Shown here: piece after piece, positions 25,925-34,429 of the stretch
Position numbering within the stretch: position 1 is the stretch's first letter
Layout: each line of letters starts with the position of its first letter
From: an uncultured Collinsella sp.
GTDB lineage: Bacteria > Actinomycetota > Coriobacteriia > Coriobacteriales > Coriobacteriaceae
Assembly: GCA_958452935.1 (NCBI GenBank)
Contig: CAUDVX010000002.1
Span: 99,315 to 163,314, forward strand
Direction: 5' to 3'
Length of the DNA stretch: 64,000 bases
Notes under the pieces: model-generated
Database searches by the model: none
What the model was told of the DNA's origin: nothing
The model's input: the letters and a program-made list of their open reading frames with translations, nothing else
Program-made: the position numbers and the translations under genes

Positions 25925-28702
25925 ATGGCACAGGAATTCACTTTTACCGTTAACGGTGTCGAGCACACGACGACGGAGAATAAACCACTGCTGCGCTATC
26001 TGCGCGACGACCTGCACATTCACTCCGCCAAGGACGGCTGCTCCGAGGGCGCCTGCGGCACCTGCACCATCCATGTGGACGGTGCGGCCGTCAAGGCGTG
26101 CGTACTGACCACTGCTCTTGCCGCCGGCCGTAACATCGTGACCGTCGAGGGCCTGCCCGAGGACGTGCGCGAGGCCTTTGTGTACGCCTTTGGCGCCGTG
26201 GGCGCCGTGCAGTGCGGTTTTTGCATCCCCGGCATGGTCATGGCGGGTGCAGCGCTCATCGCCGAGGACCCCGAGCCCACCGAGGAGCAGATCAAGTACG
26301 CCATCCGTGGCAATGTCTGCCGCTGCACCGGCTACAAAAAGATTATCGAGGGCATTTCGCTGGCAGCCGCGGTGCTCCGCGGCGAAAAACAGATCGACGA
26401 GGACTTGGAGCGCGGCGACGACTACGGTGTGGGCAAGCGCGCCTTCCGTATTGACGTGCGCAAGAAGGTGCTCGGCGAGGGCAAGTATCCCGACGACATC
26501 GACGAGCTCGATCAGCCGGGCCTGACCTACGCCAGCGCCGTGCGCTCCAAGTATCCGCGCGCCCGCGTGCTCTCCATCGATACCTCCAAGGCCGAGGCCC
26601 TGCCCGGTGTGGTGGGCATCCTGCGCGCCGAGGACGTGCCGGTCAACCAGGTCGGCCACCTTATCCAGGACTGGGACGTCATGATCGCTCAGGGCGATAT
26701 CACCCGCTGCGTGGGCGATGCCATCGTGCTGGTGGTTGCCGAGGACGAGGCGACGCTCGAGAAGGCCAAGAAGCTCGTAAAGATTGATTACGAGCCGCTG
26801 GAGCCCGTGCGTAACATTGTCGAGGCCAAGGCGGCCGACGCCCCGCGCCTGCACGACAGTTTTTTTGCCTTTGGCAACACGGTGGAGCTCAAGGACAACG
26901 TGTGCCAGAGCCGCCATGTGACGCGCGGCGACGCCGCCAAGGCGCTGGCGGAGAGCGCGTTTACCGTGACACAGCGCTTTACCACACCCTTTACCGAGCA
27001 TGCCTTCTTGGAGCCCGAGTGCGCCGTCGCCTTCCCGTACAAGAACGGCGTCAAGGTGCAGTCGACCGACCAGGGCGCCTACGATACGCGCAAAGAGTGC
27101 GCCCACATGTTTGGCTGGGATAGCGAACCCGAGCGTGTGGTCGTCGAGACCATGCTCGTGGGCGGCGGCTTTGGCGGCAAGGAGGACGTGTCCATCCAGC
27201 ACCTGGCCGCGCTCGCTGCCTATAAGTTCCAGCGTCCTGTGAAGTGCAAGCTCACTCGTGCCGAGTCGCTTGCATTCCATCCCAAGCGCCACGCCATGGA
27301 CGGTACCTTTACACTGGGTTGCGACGCCGGGGGCAACTTTACCGGTCTGGATTGCGAGATCAACTTTGACACCGGCGCCTACGCGTCGCTGTGCGGCCCG
27401 GTGCTCGAGCGCGCCTGCACGCATGCCGTCGGCCCCTACAAGTACCAGAACACCGACATTCGCGGTTATGGCTACTACACCAACAACCCGCCCGCCGGCG
27501 CGTACCGCGGCTTTGGCGTTTGCCAGTCCGAGTTTGCGCTCGAGAGCCTGATCGACCTGCTGGCAGAGAAGGTCGGCCTGGATCCGTGGGAGATTCGCTA
27601 CCGCAACGCCATCGAGCCGGGCGAGGTTTTGCCCAACGGCCAGATTGCCGACTGCTCCACGGCGCTGAAGGAGACACTGCTCGAGGTCAAGGATGCCTAC
27701 TATGCGCATCCCGGACACGCCGGTATCGCCTGCGCCATGAAGAACGCCGGCGTGGGCGTGGGCCTGCCCGATGCCGGCCGCTGCAAGATTCGCATCGAGA
27801 ATGGCGTGGCCGTGGTCTATGCCGCCACGTCCGACATCGGCCAGGGCTGCAATACCGTCTTTTTGCAGGACGTTGCCGAAGCATGCGGCCTGCCGCTGAG
27901 CTGCATCGCCAACGGCGAGTGCTCCACCGAGAACGCTCCCGACTCCGGCACCACGTCTGGCTCGCGTCAGACGGTCGTGACCGGCGAGGCCGTACGCGGT
28001 GCTGCCTTCCTGCTGCGCGACGCCATGCTTGACGTCGAGGCCGGCAAGCATGCACCCGATGCCCCTGTGAGCGCGCATGGCGACGGCGTCAAGATCGAGT
28101 ACGACGACGGTCGCGCCTATCAGCTGCGCACGCAGGAACTCGTCGCCGGCCAGGGCATGCATCCCCAGGATCCCGCGACCGCCATCAAGGCGCTCGAGGG
28201 ATGCGAGTTTGGCTACGTGTACCTGGAGCCGACCGACAAGCTGGGCGCCGACGTTCCCAACCCCAAGAGCCACATCTGCTACGGCTTTGCCACGCATGTG
28301 GTCATTCTGGATGATGACGGTCGCGTGAGCGAGGTCTATGCCGCGCACGATTCCGGCAAGGTGGTCAACCCCATCTCCATCCAGGGTCAGATCGAAGGCG
28401 GCGTGCTCATGGGTATGGGCTATGCGCTTACCGAGGATTGGCCGCTCAAGGACTGCGTGCCCCAGGCAAGGTACGGTACGCTCGGGCTGTTCCGTGCGCC
28501 CGAGATTCCGGATATCCACGCCATCTACGTGGAGAAGGACGAGCTGCTGCCTGTGGCATATGGCGGCAAGGGCATCGGCGAGATCGCAACGATCCCCACG
28601 GCGCCCGCCGTGCAGAACGCCTACCGCGCGTTTGACGGCAAGCTGCGTCCAAATCTGCCCATGGTGGATACGCCCTACAGCCGCGCCCGTCACCGCGGGT
28701 AG
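25925..28702 (+). CDS. xdhD: Fused 2Fe-2S/molybdopterin dehydrogenase, XdhD-like (selenium-dependent xanthine dehydrogenase family)
   Basis: 925 residues. The N-terminal domain holds two [2Fe-2S] sets: Cys39, Cys44 and Cys47, then Cys97, Cys100, Cys132 and Cys134 (CGFC...CRCTGY). From about residue 160 come the aldehyde oxidase/xanthine dehydrogenase a/b hammerhead and the molybdopterin domains, with GGGFGGKED, AYRGFG and the probable active-site Glu886 (GKGIGEIA). No FAD domain is fused and no FAD subunit gene is adjacent. The yqeB, yqeC and xdhC genes nearby support the labile-selenium subfamily. The frame has no internal TGA, so selenocysteine is not used. Likely substrate a purine. AGAAGGGA precedes ATG 25925. 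Confidence 0.9.
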   Translation: MAQEFTFTVNGVEHTTTENKPLLRYLRDDLHIHSAKDGCSEGACGTCTIHVDGAAVKACVLTTALAAGRNIVTVEGLPEDVREAFVYAFGAVGAVQCGFCIPGMVMAGAALIAEDPEPTEEQIKYAIRGNVCRCTGYKKIIEGISLAAAVLRGEKQIDEDLERGDDYGVGKRAFRIDVRKKVLGEGKYPDDIDELDQPGLTYASAVRSKYPRARVLSIDTSKAEALPGVVGILRAEDVPVNQVGHLIQDWDVMIAQGDITRCVGDAIVLVVAEDEATLEKAKKLVKIDYEPLEPVRNIVEAKAADAPRLHDSFFAFGNTVELKDNVCQSRHVTRGDAAKALAESAFTVTQRFTTPFTEHAFLEPECAVAFPYKNGVKVQSTDQGAYDTRKECAHMFGWDSEPERVVVETMLVGGGFGGKEDVSIQHLAALAAYKFQRPVKCKLTRAESLAFHPKRHAMDGTFTLGCDAGGNFTGLDCEINFDTGAYASLCGPVLERACTHAVGPYKYQNTDIRGYGYYTNNPPAGAYRGFGVCQSEFALESLIDLLAEKVGLDPWEIRYRNAIEPGEVLPNGQIADCSTALKETLLEVKDAYYAHPGHAGIACAMKNAGVGVGLPDAGRCKIRIENGVAVVYAATSDIGQGCNTVFLQDVAEACGLPLSCIANGECSTENAPDSGTTSGSRQTVVTGEAVRGAAFLLRDAMLDVEAGKHAPDAPVSAHGDGVKIEYDDGRAYQLRTQELVAGQGMHPQDPATAIKALEGCEFGYVYLEPTDKLGADVPNPKSHICYGFATHVVILDDDGRVSEVYAAHDSGKVVNPISIQGQIEGGVLMGMGYALTEDWPLKDCVPQARYGTLGLFRAPEIPDIHAIYVEKDELLPVAYGGKGIGEIATIPTAPAVQNAYRAFDGKLRPNLPMVDTPYSRARHRG

Positions 28703-28769
28703 GGTAGGGTGCGGACAGCCATTGTTGACGGGCTGTTCGCACTGAGCATCAACTACATACGCTGCGCCT

Positions 28770-28803
28770 TTGGCCCCAGCTCCATCGCGAGCCGGGGCCT
28801 TTT
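28770..28803 (+). terminator. Terminator after the molybdenum hydroxylase
   Basis: GGCCCC.AGCTC pairs with GAGC.CGGGGCC around CATCGC, then TTTT. It ends the ssnA-ygfK-ferredoxin-xdhD transcript. Confidence 0.8.
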
Positions 28804-28880
28804 GCTTGGAGCGGAGACAGCATCCCGGAATTCGGGCAATCCGGTGGTCAGGGGTTGAGCGAGCGTCGCGCTAAGGATGT

Positions 28881-28995
28881 CAAGCGTAAAACCTTCAATG
28901 AAAATGGCGTAAAAAGTACATCTGTCATGGCGTAAAAACTACATTGAAAGTAGCGTAAAATCAGCATTGAGAATGGCGTAATTTCGCATATCGCG
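28881..28995. repeat. Five tandem 23-bp repeats upstream of the AAA/DUF4143 gene
   Basis: Units start at 28881, 28904, 28927, 28950 and 28973, exactly 23 bases each. The core is GCGTAAAA, followed by a less fixed part and CATTGAAA-like ends. The array ends about 22 bases before the ATG of the ATPase gene, so it is likely an operator or iteron-like binding array rather than a random satellite. Confidence 0.85.
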
Positions 28996-29017
28996 TGATA
29001 GAGAGGGACGGCCGTCT

Positions 29018-30313
29018 ATGGATGCACCAAAGAGATTGACCCAAAAGGGATATAGGCCCCGGCTCATAGAGGAGCGCCTCGACACCCTTATGCGGGCGTT
29101 TGGCTGTGTGGAGATCAACGGCCCCAAATGGTGCGGCAAGACCTGGACGGCGCTCTCTCGCTCGGCGAGCGTCTCCAGGCTCGATGAGCCTGCGCAGCGC
29201 GCGGCGGCAGAGGTCGACCCAGGCCTGGCGCTCATCGGCGATGCGCCACACCTGGTCGATGAATGGCAGGAGGTGCCCGAGGTTTGGGATGCCGCCCGGC
29301 GTTTCGTGGACGCGAGCGGCAACGAACGCGGGACACTTTTGCTCACGGGCTCGACCGCGCTCAAAAGCGATGAGCGCAGCCATGTTCGTCATTCCGGCAC
29401 GGGTAGGATCGCCCGTCTGTCAATGCGCCCCATGGCCCTGTGTGAGTCGGGCGACGGCGAGCCGCTCGTGTCACTGGCAAGCCTCTTTAAGGGCGAGGGT
29501 TTTGCCCCTCAGCGTCGCGAGAGCACGGTGGATGACGTCGCCCGCTGGTGCTGCAGGGGCGGTTGGCCTGCAAATCTTGGGTTTTCGGAAGATCTTGCGC
29601 GAGAGACGGCAAGCCAGTACGTGCACTCGGTGCTCGACGTCAACGTGCTGGACGAGGGCATGTCGCCCGAGCTTGCACACGGCCTTTTGCGAGCTCTTGC
29701 CATGAACGAGAGCCAGGCTGTCACGTACAAGACGCTCGTAAAGGACGCCTCGTACGGTGAGGCGGGCCCCGACGAGAGGACCATCGCTGCGTACTTGGAC
29801 CTCTTCAACAGGCTCAAGCTGACCGAGGACCTGTGCGGATGGGAGCCGCCCATGCGCTCGAAGGCCCGCGTTCGCGTGCGCCCCAAGCGCTACTTCTGTG
29901 ACCCGTCACTTGCGGCGGCGTTGCTGGGGGCTACCCCTGAGCGGCTGCTTGGCGATATGCAAACGCTGGGGATGCTCTTTGAGAATCTCGTCCTGCGCGA
30001 CATGCGCGTGTTCCTTTCCACCTACGGCGGTGTCGACAACAGTGTCCATTATTTCCGAGATGAGAAGGGCCTTGAGGTCGATCTGATCGTTGAGCACGAC
30101 GGGCGTTGGGGAGCCATCGAGGTCAAACTGAGTGATGCGAAAGCAGACGATGGAGCGAGAAATCTCAAGGCGCTGGAGAAGAAAGTGCTCTCCAATCCTG
30201 CCGCCCAGAATGCTGCGCCGGCGTTTTTGGCGGTTGTGGTTGGAAAGGGAAGCATTGCCTACACACGCGACGACGGCGTGGCGGTGATCCCCATGGCGGC
30301 ACTTGGGGCGTAG
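29018..30313 (+). CDS. AAA-type ATPase with C-terminal DUF4143
   Basis: 431 residues. Walker A is GPKWCGKT (residues 35-42), Walker B is in HLVDEWQEV, and a sensor-like LTGST follows. The C-terminal DUF4143 part contains GLEVDLIV....AIEVKLS, which resembles a PD-(D/E)xK nuclease core. Such ATPases are common in actinobacteria and archaea; their role is not settled. Here the gene is preceded by a 23-bp repeat array and lies at the edge of an accessory island inside the purine cluster. No clear Shine-Dalgarno beyond GAGAGGGACGG is seen. Confidence 0.88.
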   Translation: MDAPKRLTQKGYRPRLIEERLDTLMRAFGCVEINGPKWCGKTWTALSRSASVSRLDEPAQRAAAEVDPGLALIGDAPHLVDEWQEVPEVWDAARRFVDASGNERGTLLLTGSTALKSDERSHVRHSGTGRIARLSMRPMALCESGDGEPLVSLASLFKGEGFAPQRRESTVDDVARWCCRGGWPANLGFSEDLARETASQYVHSVLDVNVLDEGMSPELAHGLLRALAMNESQAVTYKTLVKDASYGEAGPDERTIAAYLDLFNRLKLTEDLCGWEPPMRSKARVRVRPKRYFCDPSLAAALLGATPERLLGDMQTLGMLFENLVLRDMRVFLSTYGGVDNSVHYFRDEKGLEVDLIVEHDGRWGAIEVKLSDAKADDGARNLKALEKKVLSNPAAQNAAPAFLAVVVGKGSIAYTRDDGVAVIPMAALGA

Positions 30314-30772
30314 TGTTTTTGCGGGCGTGCCGTGCTTCCTTTACCGAAAATCCATTTGGTAAACCAGATGCTCGCGGATAGAATAAAGTTGACGGCGGCC
30401 CAAGTTCTGGAGAGCTGGGCAGCGCCGTTGCTTGGTCAAGAGGTCAGTGCCTTAATGGCAGCGACTTGTTATGCTTCGAATGCTGCTTGAGTGCCTCGGA
30501 AAGTTCGATAAGCGCCGTGAAGAGCGAGACCAAAGCAACCAAGAGCTCTGTGAGCTCTGATGGGCCCGGGATGACCGCTGATTCAAGTCACCGGGCCTCA
30601 ATCTTTTTTATCCATTTGAATAGAGTGGGCGGCGCCCTTGGGGTCGACCGTATGGCGTGTGCCTGGCGCGCGTGGCATTGCGTCCCGCCTTCATGTCCGC
30701 ACGGGCGCCTATCCTTACGGCAATGTAGCCGCCTATGTAGCAAGCGGCAGTTGACGGAGAAAGGCCCTAACC
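30314..30772. other. 459-base gap with hairpins and a doubtful minus-strand frame
   Basis: TTTACC/GGTAAA (about 30340-30363) and GGCCCGG/CCGGGCC (30563-30597, with TTTTTT shortly after) are the main dyads; the latter may end the ATPase transcript. On the minus strand 30587-30444 is open for 47 codons and reads as a hydrophobic stretch (LVALVSLFTALIEL) with a basic tail, but it has no ATG or GTG. No convincing gene is seen. Confidence 0.4.
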
Positions 30773-31597
30773 GTGTCAGCTGAAAAGACGCCGGGTATCT
30801 CGGCTATCGATACGACGAACTTTGCGCGCCAGATTGTGCTGGACTTTGAGTTTGCGCCGGTGCCAAAGCAGCGCCAGCGCCGTGGGCTGCGCAACGAGAT
30901 TATCGAGGTCGGCGCCGTCAAGCTCGATTACCACGGCAACGTTATGGGCGAGTTCTCGCAGTTTGTGCAGACGGAATTTACCGAAGGCGTTGCGTTTCCC
31001 GTCCGCGAGCTTACGGGGATATCGGCTGTGGATACCGCGATGGCCGATCCGCTCTATGTGGTGATCAAAAGGCTCAGCGATTGGATTGGTCGCTACTCCG
31101 CCCAGATAGTTTGCTGGAGCGGGACGGATCGTCGACAGCTTTTGACCGAGTGTCAGGCAAAGCACATCGACCTTTCCGCATTTCCTACGGACTGGGCCGA
31201 CCTGCAGGCGTTTTACACCTCGATCATGGACGTGGGCAGCCACGGGCGCGTCTCTTTGAGCGATGCGGCAACGTGGTTCGGCATCGAGTTTGACGAGTCG
31301 ACGGGGCACGCCCACAGTGCCCTGGCCGATGCGCGCGTGACCGCCAAGTTGCTCAAGCAGGTGATGGACGGGGACTATCGAGTGAGCCCGCGCGCCCAGG
31401 AGATCCGCCAACGGTGGGGGATGGGCGAGCGAGCTCAGACGCGCCTTTCCAGCAAGTGCCCCGAGCTGAGCGACCTGCTGCTGAGGCTGAAGGCGGAGGG
31501 GGGGGTAGGCCTTTTGAGAACGCCATTCGGTTTGGCATGGCGGGGCTGTAAGCGCGACTTCGCCCTGCTGTTTGAATCGAAGCGTCAACCAGTATGA
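30773..31597 (+). CDS. DEDDh-type 3'-5' exonuclease (DnaQ-like)
   Basis: 274 residues. The exonuclease I motif is LDFEF (Asp24, Glu26), and the third motif is HAHSALADARVTAKLL with His and Asp near 183 and 188. NEIIEVGAVKLD between them is typical of DnaQ and RNase T-like enzymes, which remove nucleotides from 3' ends. After ~215 the tail has no known fold. GTG 30773 follows GGAGAAAGG. It may be a proofreading-type or RNA-trimming enzyme; the target cannot be told. It is convergent with the gene at 31619. Confidence 0.88.
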   Translation: MSAEKTPGISAIDTTNFARQIVLDFEFAPVPKQRQRRGLRNEIIEVGAVKLDYHGNVMGEFSQFVQTEFTEGVAFPVRELTGISAVDTAMADPLYVVIKRLSDWIGRYSAQIVCWSGTDRRQLLTECQAKHIDLSAFPTDWADLQAFYTSIMDVGSHGRVSLSDAATWFGIEFDESTGHAHSALADARVTAKLLKQVMDGDYRVSPRAQEIRQRWGMGERAQTRLSSKCPELSDLLLRLKAEGGVGLLRTPFGLAWRGCKRDFALLFESKRQPV

Positions 31598-31618
31598 CGG
31601 GCTGTCTGATCTGTCTGC

Positions 31619-32041
31619 CTACGCCATCGCGATCCCGCGCGCCGCACTCAGTAGCTCATACTCCCTTTGGTTCCACTGATGCAGCTCAGCGGCATCGACG
31701 GCATCGCGACACAGGTCCAGGAACACCTCGGCTCCCTCGCAGAAGCACTCACGGGCAAAGGTGCCAGATCCGTCCGCAACGCACGCGCCGTCAGCGAAGA
31801 GCTTCCAGCTGGACGGCTCACGCGAGTCGTCTCCGAGCAGCTTGATCTGCAACACATGCGGGTTGCCAGCAGCACAGAGCTCTTCCTCGAGCATCTGCAC
31901 CGTAAAGCGCATCTGGTGGGAGAGGCTGCTCTTGACCGTGGCCGAGGCGTAGCCGTTCGGCTTGTCCAGAAGATGCATTCGTTTTGGTTTGGCGACCAGG
32001 TTGTGGAAGTTGCGCTCGCCGCGCACAGAGAAATTGTCCAT
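31619..32041 (-). CDS. Conserved-looking hypothetical protein, 140 residues
   Basis: Not recognised. The frame extends upstream, but AAAGGAG lies 5 bases before ATG 32041, which gives MDNFSVRGERNFH as the N-terminus. The product is soluble, with no membrane segment, and has a mixed alpha/beta look with GSGTFARECFCEGAEVF and a helix-rich C-terminus. It converges on the exonuclease gene with 21 bases between. Upstream lies a 13-bp hairpin and a 33-bp tandem repeat array. No function is proposed. Confidence 0.65.
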   Translation of the reverse strand: MDNFSVRGERNFHNLVAKPKRMHLLDKPNGYASATVKSSLSHQMRFTVQMLEEELCAAGNPHVLQIKLLGDDSREPSSWKLFADGACVADGSGTFARECFCEGAEVFLDLCRDAVDAAELHQWNQREYELLSAARGIAMA

Positions 32042-32194
32042 ACGGACTCCTTTCATCGATGTTGGCAGGGCCACCGTGCCTCTTGGCCGGTTGGCGTCGG
32101 GATCATGGAGCCAACTCTCTACCCCGACTCTGGATAAAACGTGCCCGCTCCTTGCGGGCAAGAGGAAGTCTATCAGCGCGCGCGGACAGAAATC

Positions 32195-32230
32195 AAGCGC
32201 CGCCTGCGAAATGATGTGCAGGCGGCGCTT
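32195..32230. terminator. Hairpin downstream of the 32381 gene
   Basis: A perfect 13-bp stem (AAGCGCCGCCTGC with GCAGGCGGCGCTT) has a 10-base loop. Flanking T runs are weak on either strand. Probably a terminator for the minus-strand gene at 32381. Confidence 0.5.
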
Positions 32231-32257
32231 GATTACACAGCAATTATTCGGCCAACA

Positions 32258-32345
32258 CACGAAAAAGTGTCGAAATCGCCCATGTAAAAGTACGGAAAAG
32301 TGTCAAATTCGAGCCGCCCAAATTACGGAAAAATGTAAAACTGCA
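32258..32345. repeat. Three imperfect 33-bp tandem repeats
   Basis: Units start at 32258, 32291 and 32324 and share ACGGAAAAGTGTCAAA-like starts (CACGAAAAAGTGTCGAAAT, TACGGAAAAGTGTCAAATT, TACGGAAAAATGTAAAACT). The spacing is exactly 33 bases. The array lies just past the end of the 32381 gene and upstream of the 31619 gene on the same strand. Confidence 0.7.
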
Positions 32346-32380
32346 CGTAAGCAGGGGTGTGGCATAGCCTATGTTCCAAC

Positions 32381-33373
32381 CTAGCTGTTGGGGTCGCCCT
32401 TGAGGGCGTTGATGTCCAGGTACTGGTTGTCGTCCTCTTTTTGCTGCGTTGCCGATTCGGATGCGGTGGGGCCGCGGAATAGCTGGAATCCCTCAAACGC
32501 GATCACGCCGAGCAGAGCGATGATGATGGCGATAAAGACAACCTTTGCCGCCTGCGAAAACTCCGAAAAGCGCGGCGGTTCTTCTTCGGTGTGGTAATCG
32601 GCAGCACGCTTATCGTCGGTGCCGTGGGTATACGACGATGCCGAGGCTGCCCTTACGCTCGCTTGGTTGTAATCGGGGGCGGGCGCGGCGGCAAACGGGT
32701 CGCGAGAATAGCCGCTCGACGTTTGGCCGTAATCCTCGGTTTCGATACGGCCGGCGCGAGGTTGTTCGTACGGGCGGTTGGCGTATGCTGCGGTGCTGTC
32801 GTATGCGGAGTTGCGTTCCTCGGCGGCCGCAAACAGGGGGTTTACCGGAATGTCGAGCGCCGGCATGCCGCCCGAGGTCTCGTCCAGATCTGCCGCCGCC
32901 CAGGAATCAAAGGCAAACTGGCGGTTGGAAAGATCATCCAGATCCATGACAGGCGGCTCGAGCTCGGGCTCGGGAGCCGTGTATGCCGACTGCTGCGGGG
33001 CAGCGTAGCGAATCGTGCTGTCTGCCGTGGGGCGCTGTGCCGCTGCAGCGAGAAATGCCGCCGTCTCGGACGGATCGCTAGCAGGACGGGGCGCAGGGGC
33101 GGCTTTACGCTTTGTCTGCACGATGGGACGGGTGGCAAAGTCGTCCGCGGGCACGGATGCCGATGCGGGCGTGGCGGAAGGTGCGGGCTTTGCACTTGTC
33201 GGGCGAGCTCCGCCGCCCATGAGTTCCTCGGCGGTCCAAGGGCGGTCGCTCATCACGTCGTCGAGGCTCAACGCAAACAGATCGTCTTCGCCCTCGTCAA
33301 ACGCGCGTTTCGCATGCCTGGCGCCAGAAACGGTGCCTCCGCGGCAGTTGCGTGATGCGTTGCTCGACCCCAT
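32381..33373 (-). CDS. Hypothetical single-pass membrane protein with long low-complexity domain
   Basis: 330 residues when started at ATG 33373, which has AAAGGA 9 bases upstream. Residues 1 to ~265 are rich in Ala, Pro, Asp and Ser and look disordered. One membrane segment (VVFIAIIIALLGVIAFEGF) lies near 275-295, and a short acidic tail follows (NQYLDINALKGDPNS). With no signal peptide, the long N-terminal part is probably cytosolic. Repeated DDL/FAFDS and MSDRPWTAEELMGG elements may be interaction motifs. Function unknown; a cell-envelope or division-linked role is possible but unsupported. Confidence 0.7.
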   Translation of the reverse strand: MGSSNASRNCRGGTVSGARHAKRAFDEGEDDLFALSLDDVMSDRPWTAEELMGGGARPTSAKPAPSATPASASVPADDFATRPIVQTKRKAAPAPRPASDPSETAAFLAAAAQRPTADSTIRYAAPQQSAYTAPEPELEPPVMDLDDLSNRQFAFDSWAAADLDETSGGMPALDIPVNPLFAAAEERNSAYDSTAAYANRPYEQPRAGRIETEDYGQTSSGYSRDPFAAAPAPDYNQASVRAASASSYTHGTDDKRAADYHTEEEPPRFSEFSQAAKVVFIAIIIALLGVIAFEGFQLFRGPTASESATQQKEDDNQYLDINALKGDPNS

Positions 33374-33498
33374 CTTGTTCCATCCTTTCGAAATGCTCAC
33401 ATTCATCGATTATATGGAACTTGCCTAGCGGCCGACTCTCGGATTCGTGCATTCCAGAACTCGCGCCCAAAAGGGGAGGGGCGATCCGGCCGAGTTGC

Positions 33499-34152
33499 CT
33501 ACTTGTCGCCGGCGGCAGTCTTTGCCTCGTTGAGGTAGCTATAGAAGCTGTACTTTGAGATGCCGAAGAACTCGCAGGCACGCTCGCTCGACTTGGAAAT
33601 GAGGAAGGCGCCGCGACGGTCGAGGTAGCCAATGGCGCGGATGCGCTCGTCTTTGGTCATGAGCGCCGCGGGCTTGCCCACAAACTGTTCGCACTCGCGC
33701 AGCAGGTCTTCGAGCAGGTCGCCGATGTTTTTGGTAATGGGCTCGGGCTCGGTGTAACCCGTGCCGCCGGTGCCGGTAAAGGCATCGAGCGAGCGCTCAA
33801 AAGCCTTCATGAGCGTAATGTCAAAGTTAATGCCCAAAATGCCGACGGGCTTGCCCTCGTCGTTGCGGATAAAGATGGTCGAGGACTTGAGCAGCTTGCC
33901 ATCGGCGGTTTTGGTGAGGTATGGCTCGCGGTCGTGCACGTCGGCGGTGCCCTCGTGCATGGACTCAAGCACAATATGGCTGGGACCGTCACCTAGTTTG
34001 CGTCCGCTGACGTGGCCGTTTTCGATCACTACGATGGAGTGGTCCACGTCCTCGGTCTCCAAGTCGTGGACGACGACTTCGCAGTTGGGGCCAAACTGAA
34101 GCGCCAGGCCGTGTGCAAGGCGCTTGTAAAACTCTATCTGTGCGGGGGTCAT
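33499..34152 (-). CDS. YheO/DauR-like transcriptional regulator, second copy
   Basis: 217 residues, the same layout as the protein at 18319: an N-terminal YheO PAS-like domain (FGPNCEVVVHDLE, GRKLGDGPSHIVLESM, IFIRNDEGKPVGILGINFD) and a C-terminal HTH (FFGISKYSFYSYLNEAK). AGGAAGG precedes ATG 34152. It is divergent from ygeX, with two dyads at 34272-34338 in the shared spacer, so it probably controls the ygeX-ygeY-ygeW genes. The inducer may be a pathway intermediate. Confidence 0.87.
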   Translation of the reverse strand: MTPAQIEFYKRLAHGLALQFGPNCEVVVHDLETEDVDHSIVVIENGHVSGRKLGDGPSHIVLESMHEGTADVHDREPYLTKTADGKLLKSSTIFIRNDEGKPVGILGINFDITLMKAFERSLDAFTGTGGTGYTEPEPITKNIGDLLEDLLRECEQFVGKPAALMTKDERIRAIGYLDRRGAFLISKSSERACEFFGISKYSFYSYLNEAKTAAGDK

Positions 34153-34271
34153 GGGTGCCTTCCTAAAAATTAGTTTGGGCTCACTTTGCCATAAACCCCA
34201 CTTGTTCGCAAATAACGAAAGCGTCGCTGCGCTATGTGACCGTTCGGCGGCGAAAAGGTACCGATTACGGC

Positions 34272-34338
34272 AACAAACAATTTGTTAGGTTTGCCAATCA
34301 AAAAGTGTGATAGAACAGTGCTAACAAACTTTTTGTTT
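34272..34338. promoter_or_regulatory. Two related dyads in the regulator-ygeX spacer
   Basis: AACAAA-CAA-TTTGTT (34272-34286) and CAAAC-TTTTT-GTTTG (34325-34339) share the AACAAAC half-site and lie about five helical turns apart. They are placed to bind the divergent YheO-like regulator. No strong -10/-35 pair is visible. Confidence 0.5.
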
Positions 34339-34429
34339 GGCATCCACATAAAAGTTCAGTCGCATGAATGGGAATGGGCTGAAACGCGTATGCGGGGGCC
34401 GGCAAGAGAGGACTTAAGGAGTTCACCGT

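Noticed and set aside
25397..28693. 1098-codon minus-strand frame opposite the ferredoxin and xdhD
   Set aside because: Antisense shadow with no recognisable domain; the plus-strand genes are certain.
25925..28702. Selenocysteine-containing enzyme
   Set aside because: No in-frame TGA in xdhD or ygfK. The selenium link comes from yqeB/yqeC neighbours and would involve labile selenium.
28881..28995. Possible CRISPR array
   Set aside because: The 23-bp units are contiguous with no unique spacers and no cas genes are near.
30466..30783. 105-codon plus-strand frame in the island gap
   Set aside because: No ribosome site, Ser/Arg/Cys-rich chance composition, and it runs into the exonuclease gene.
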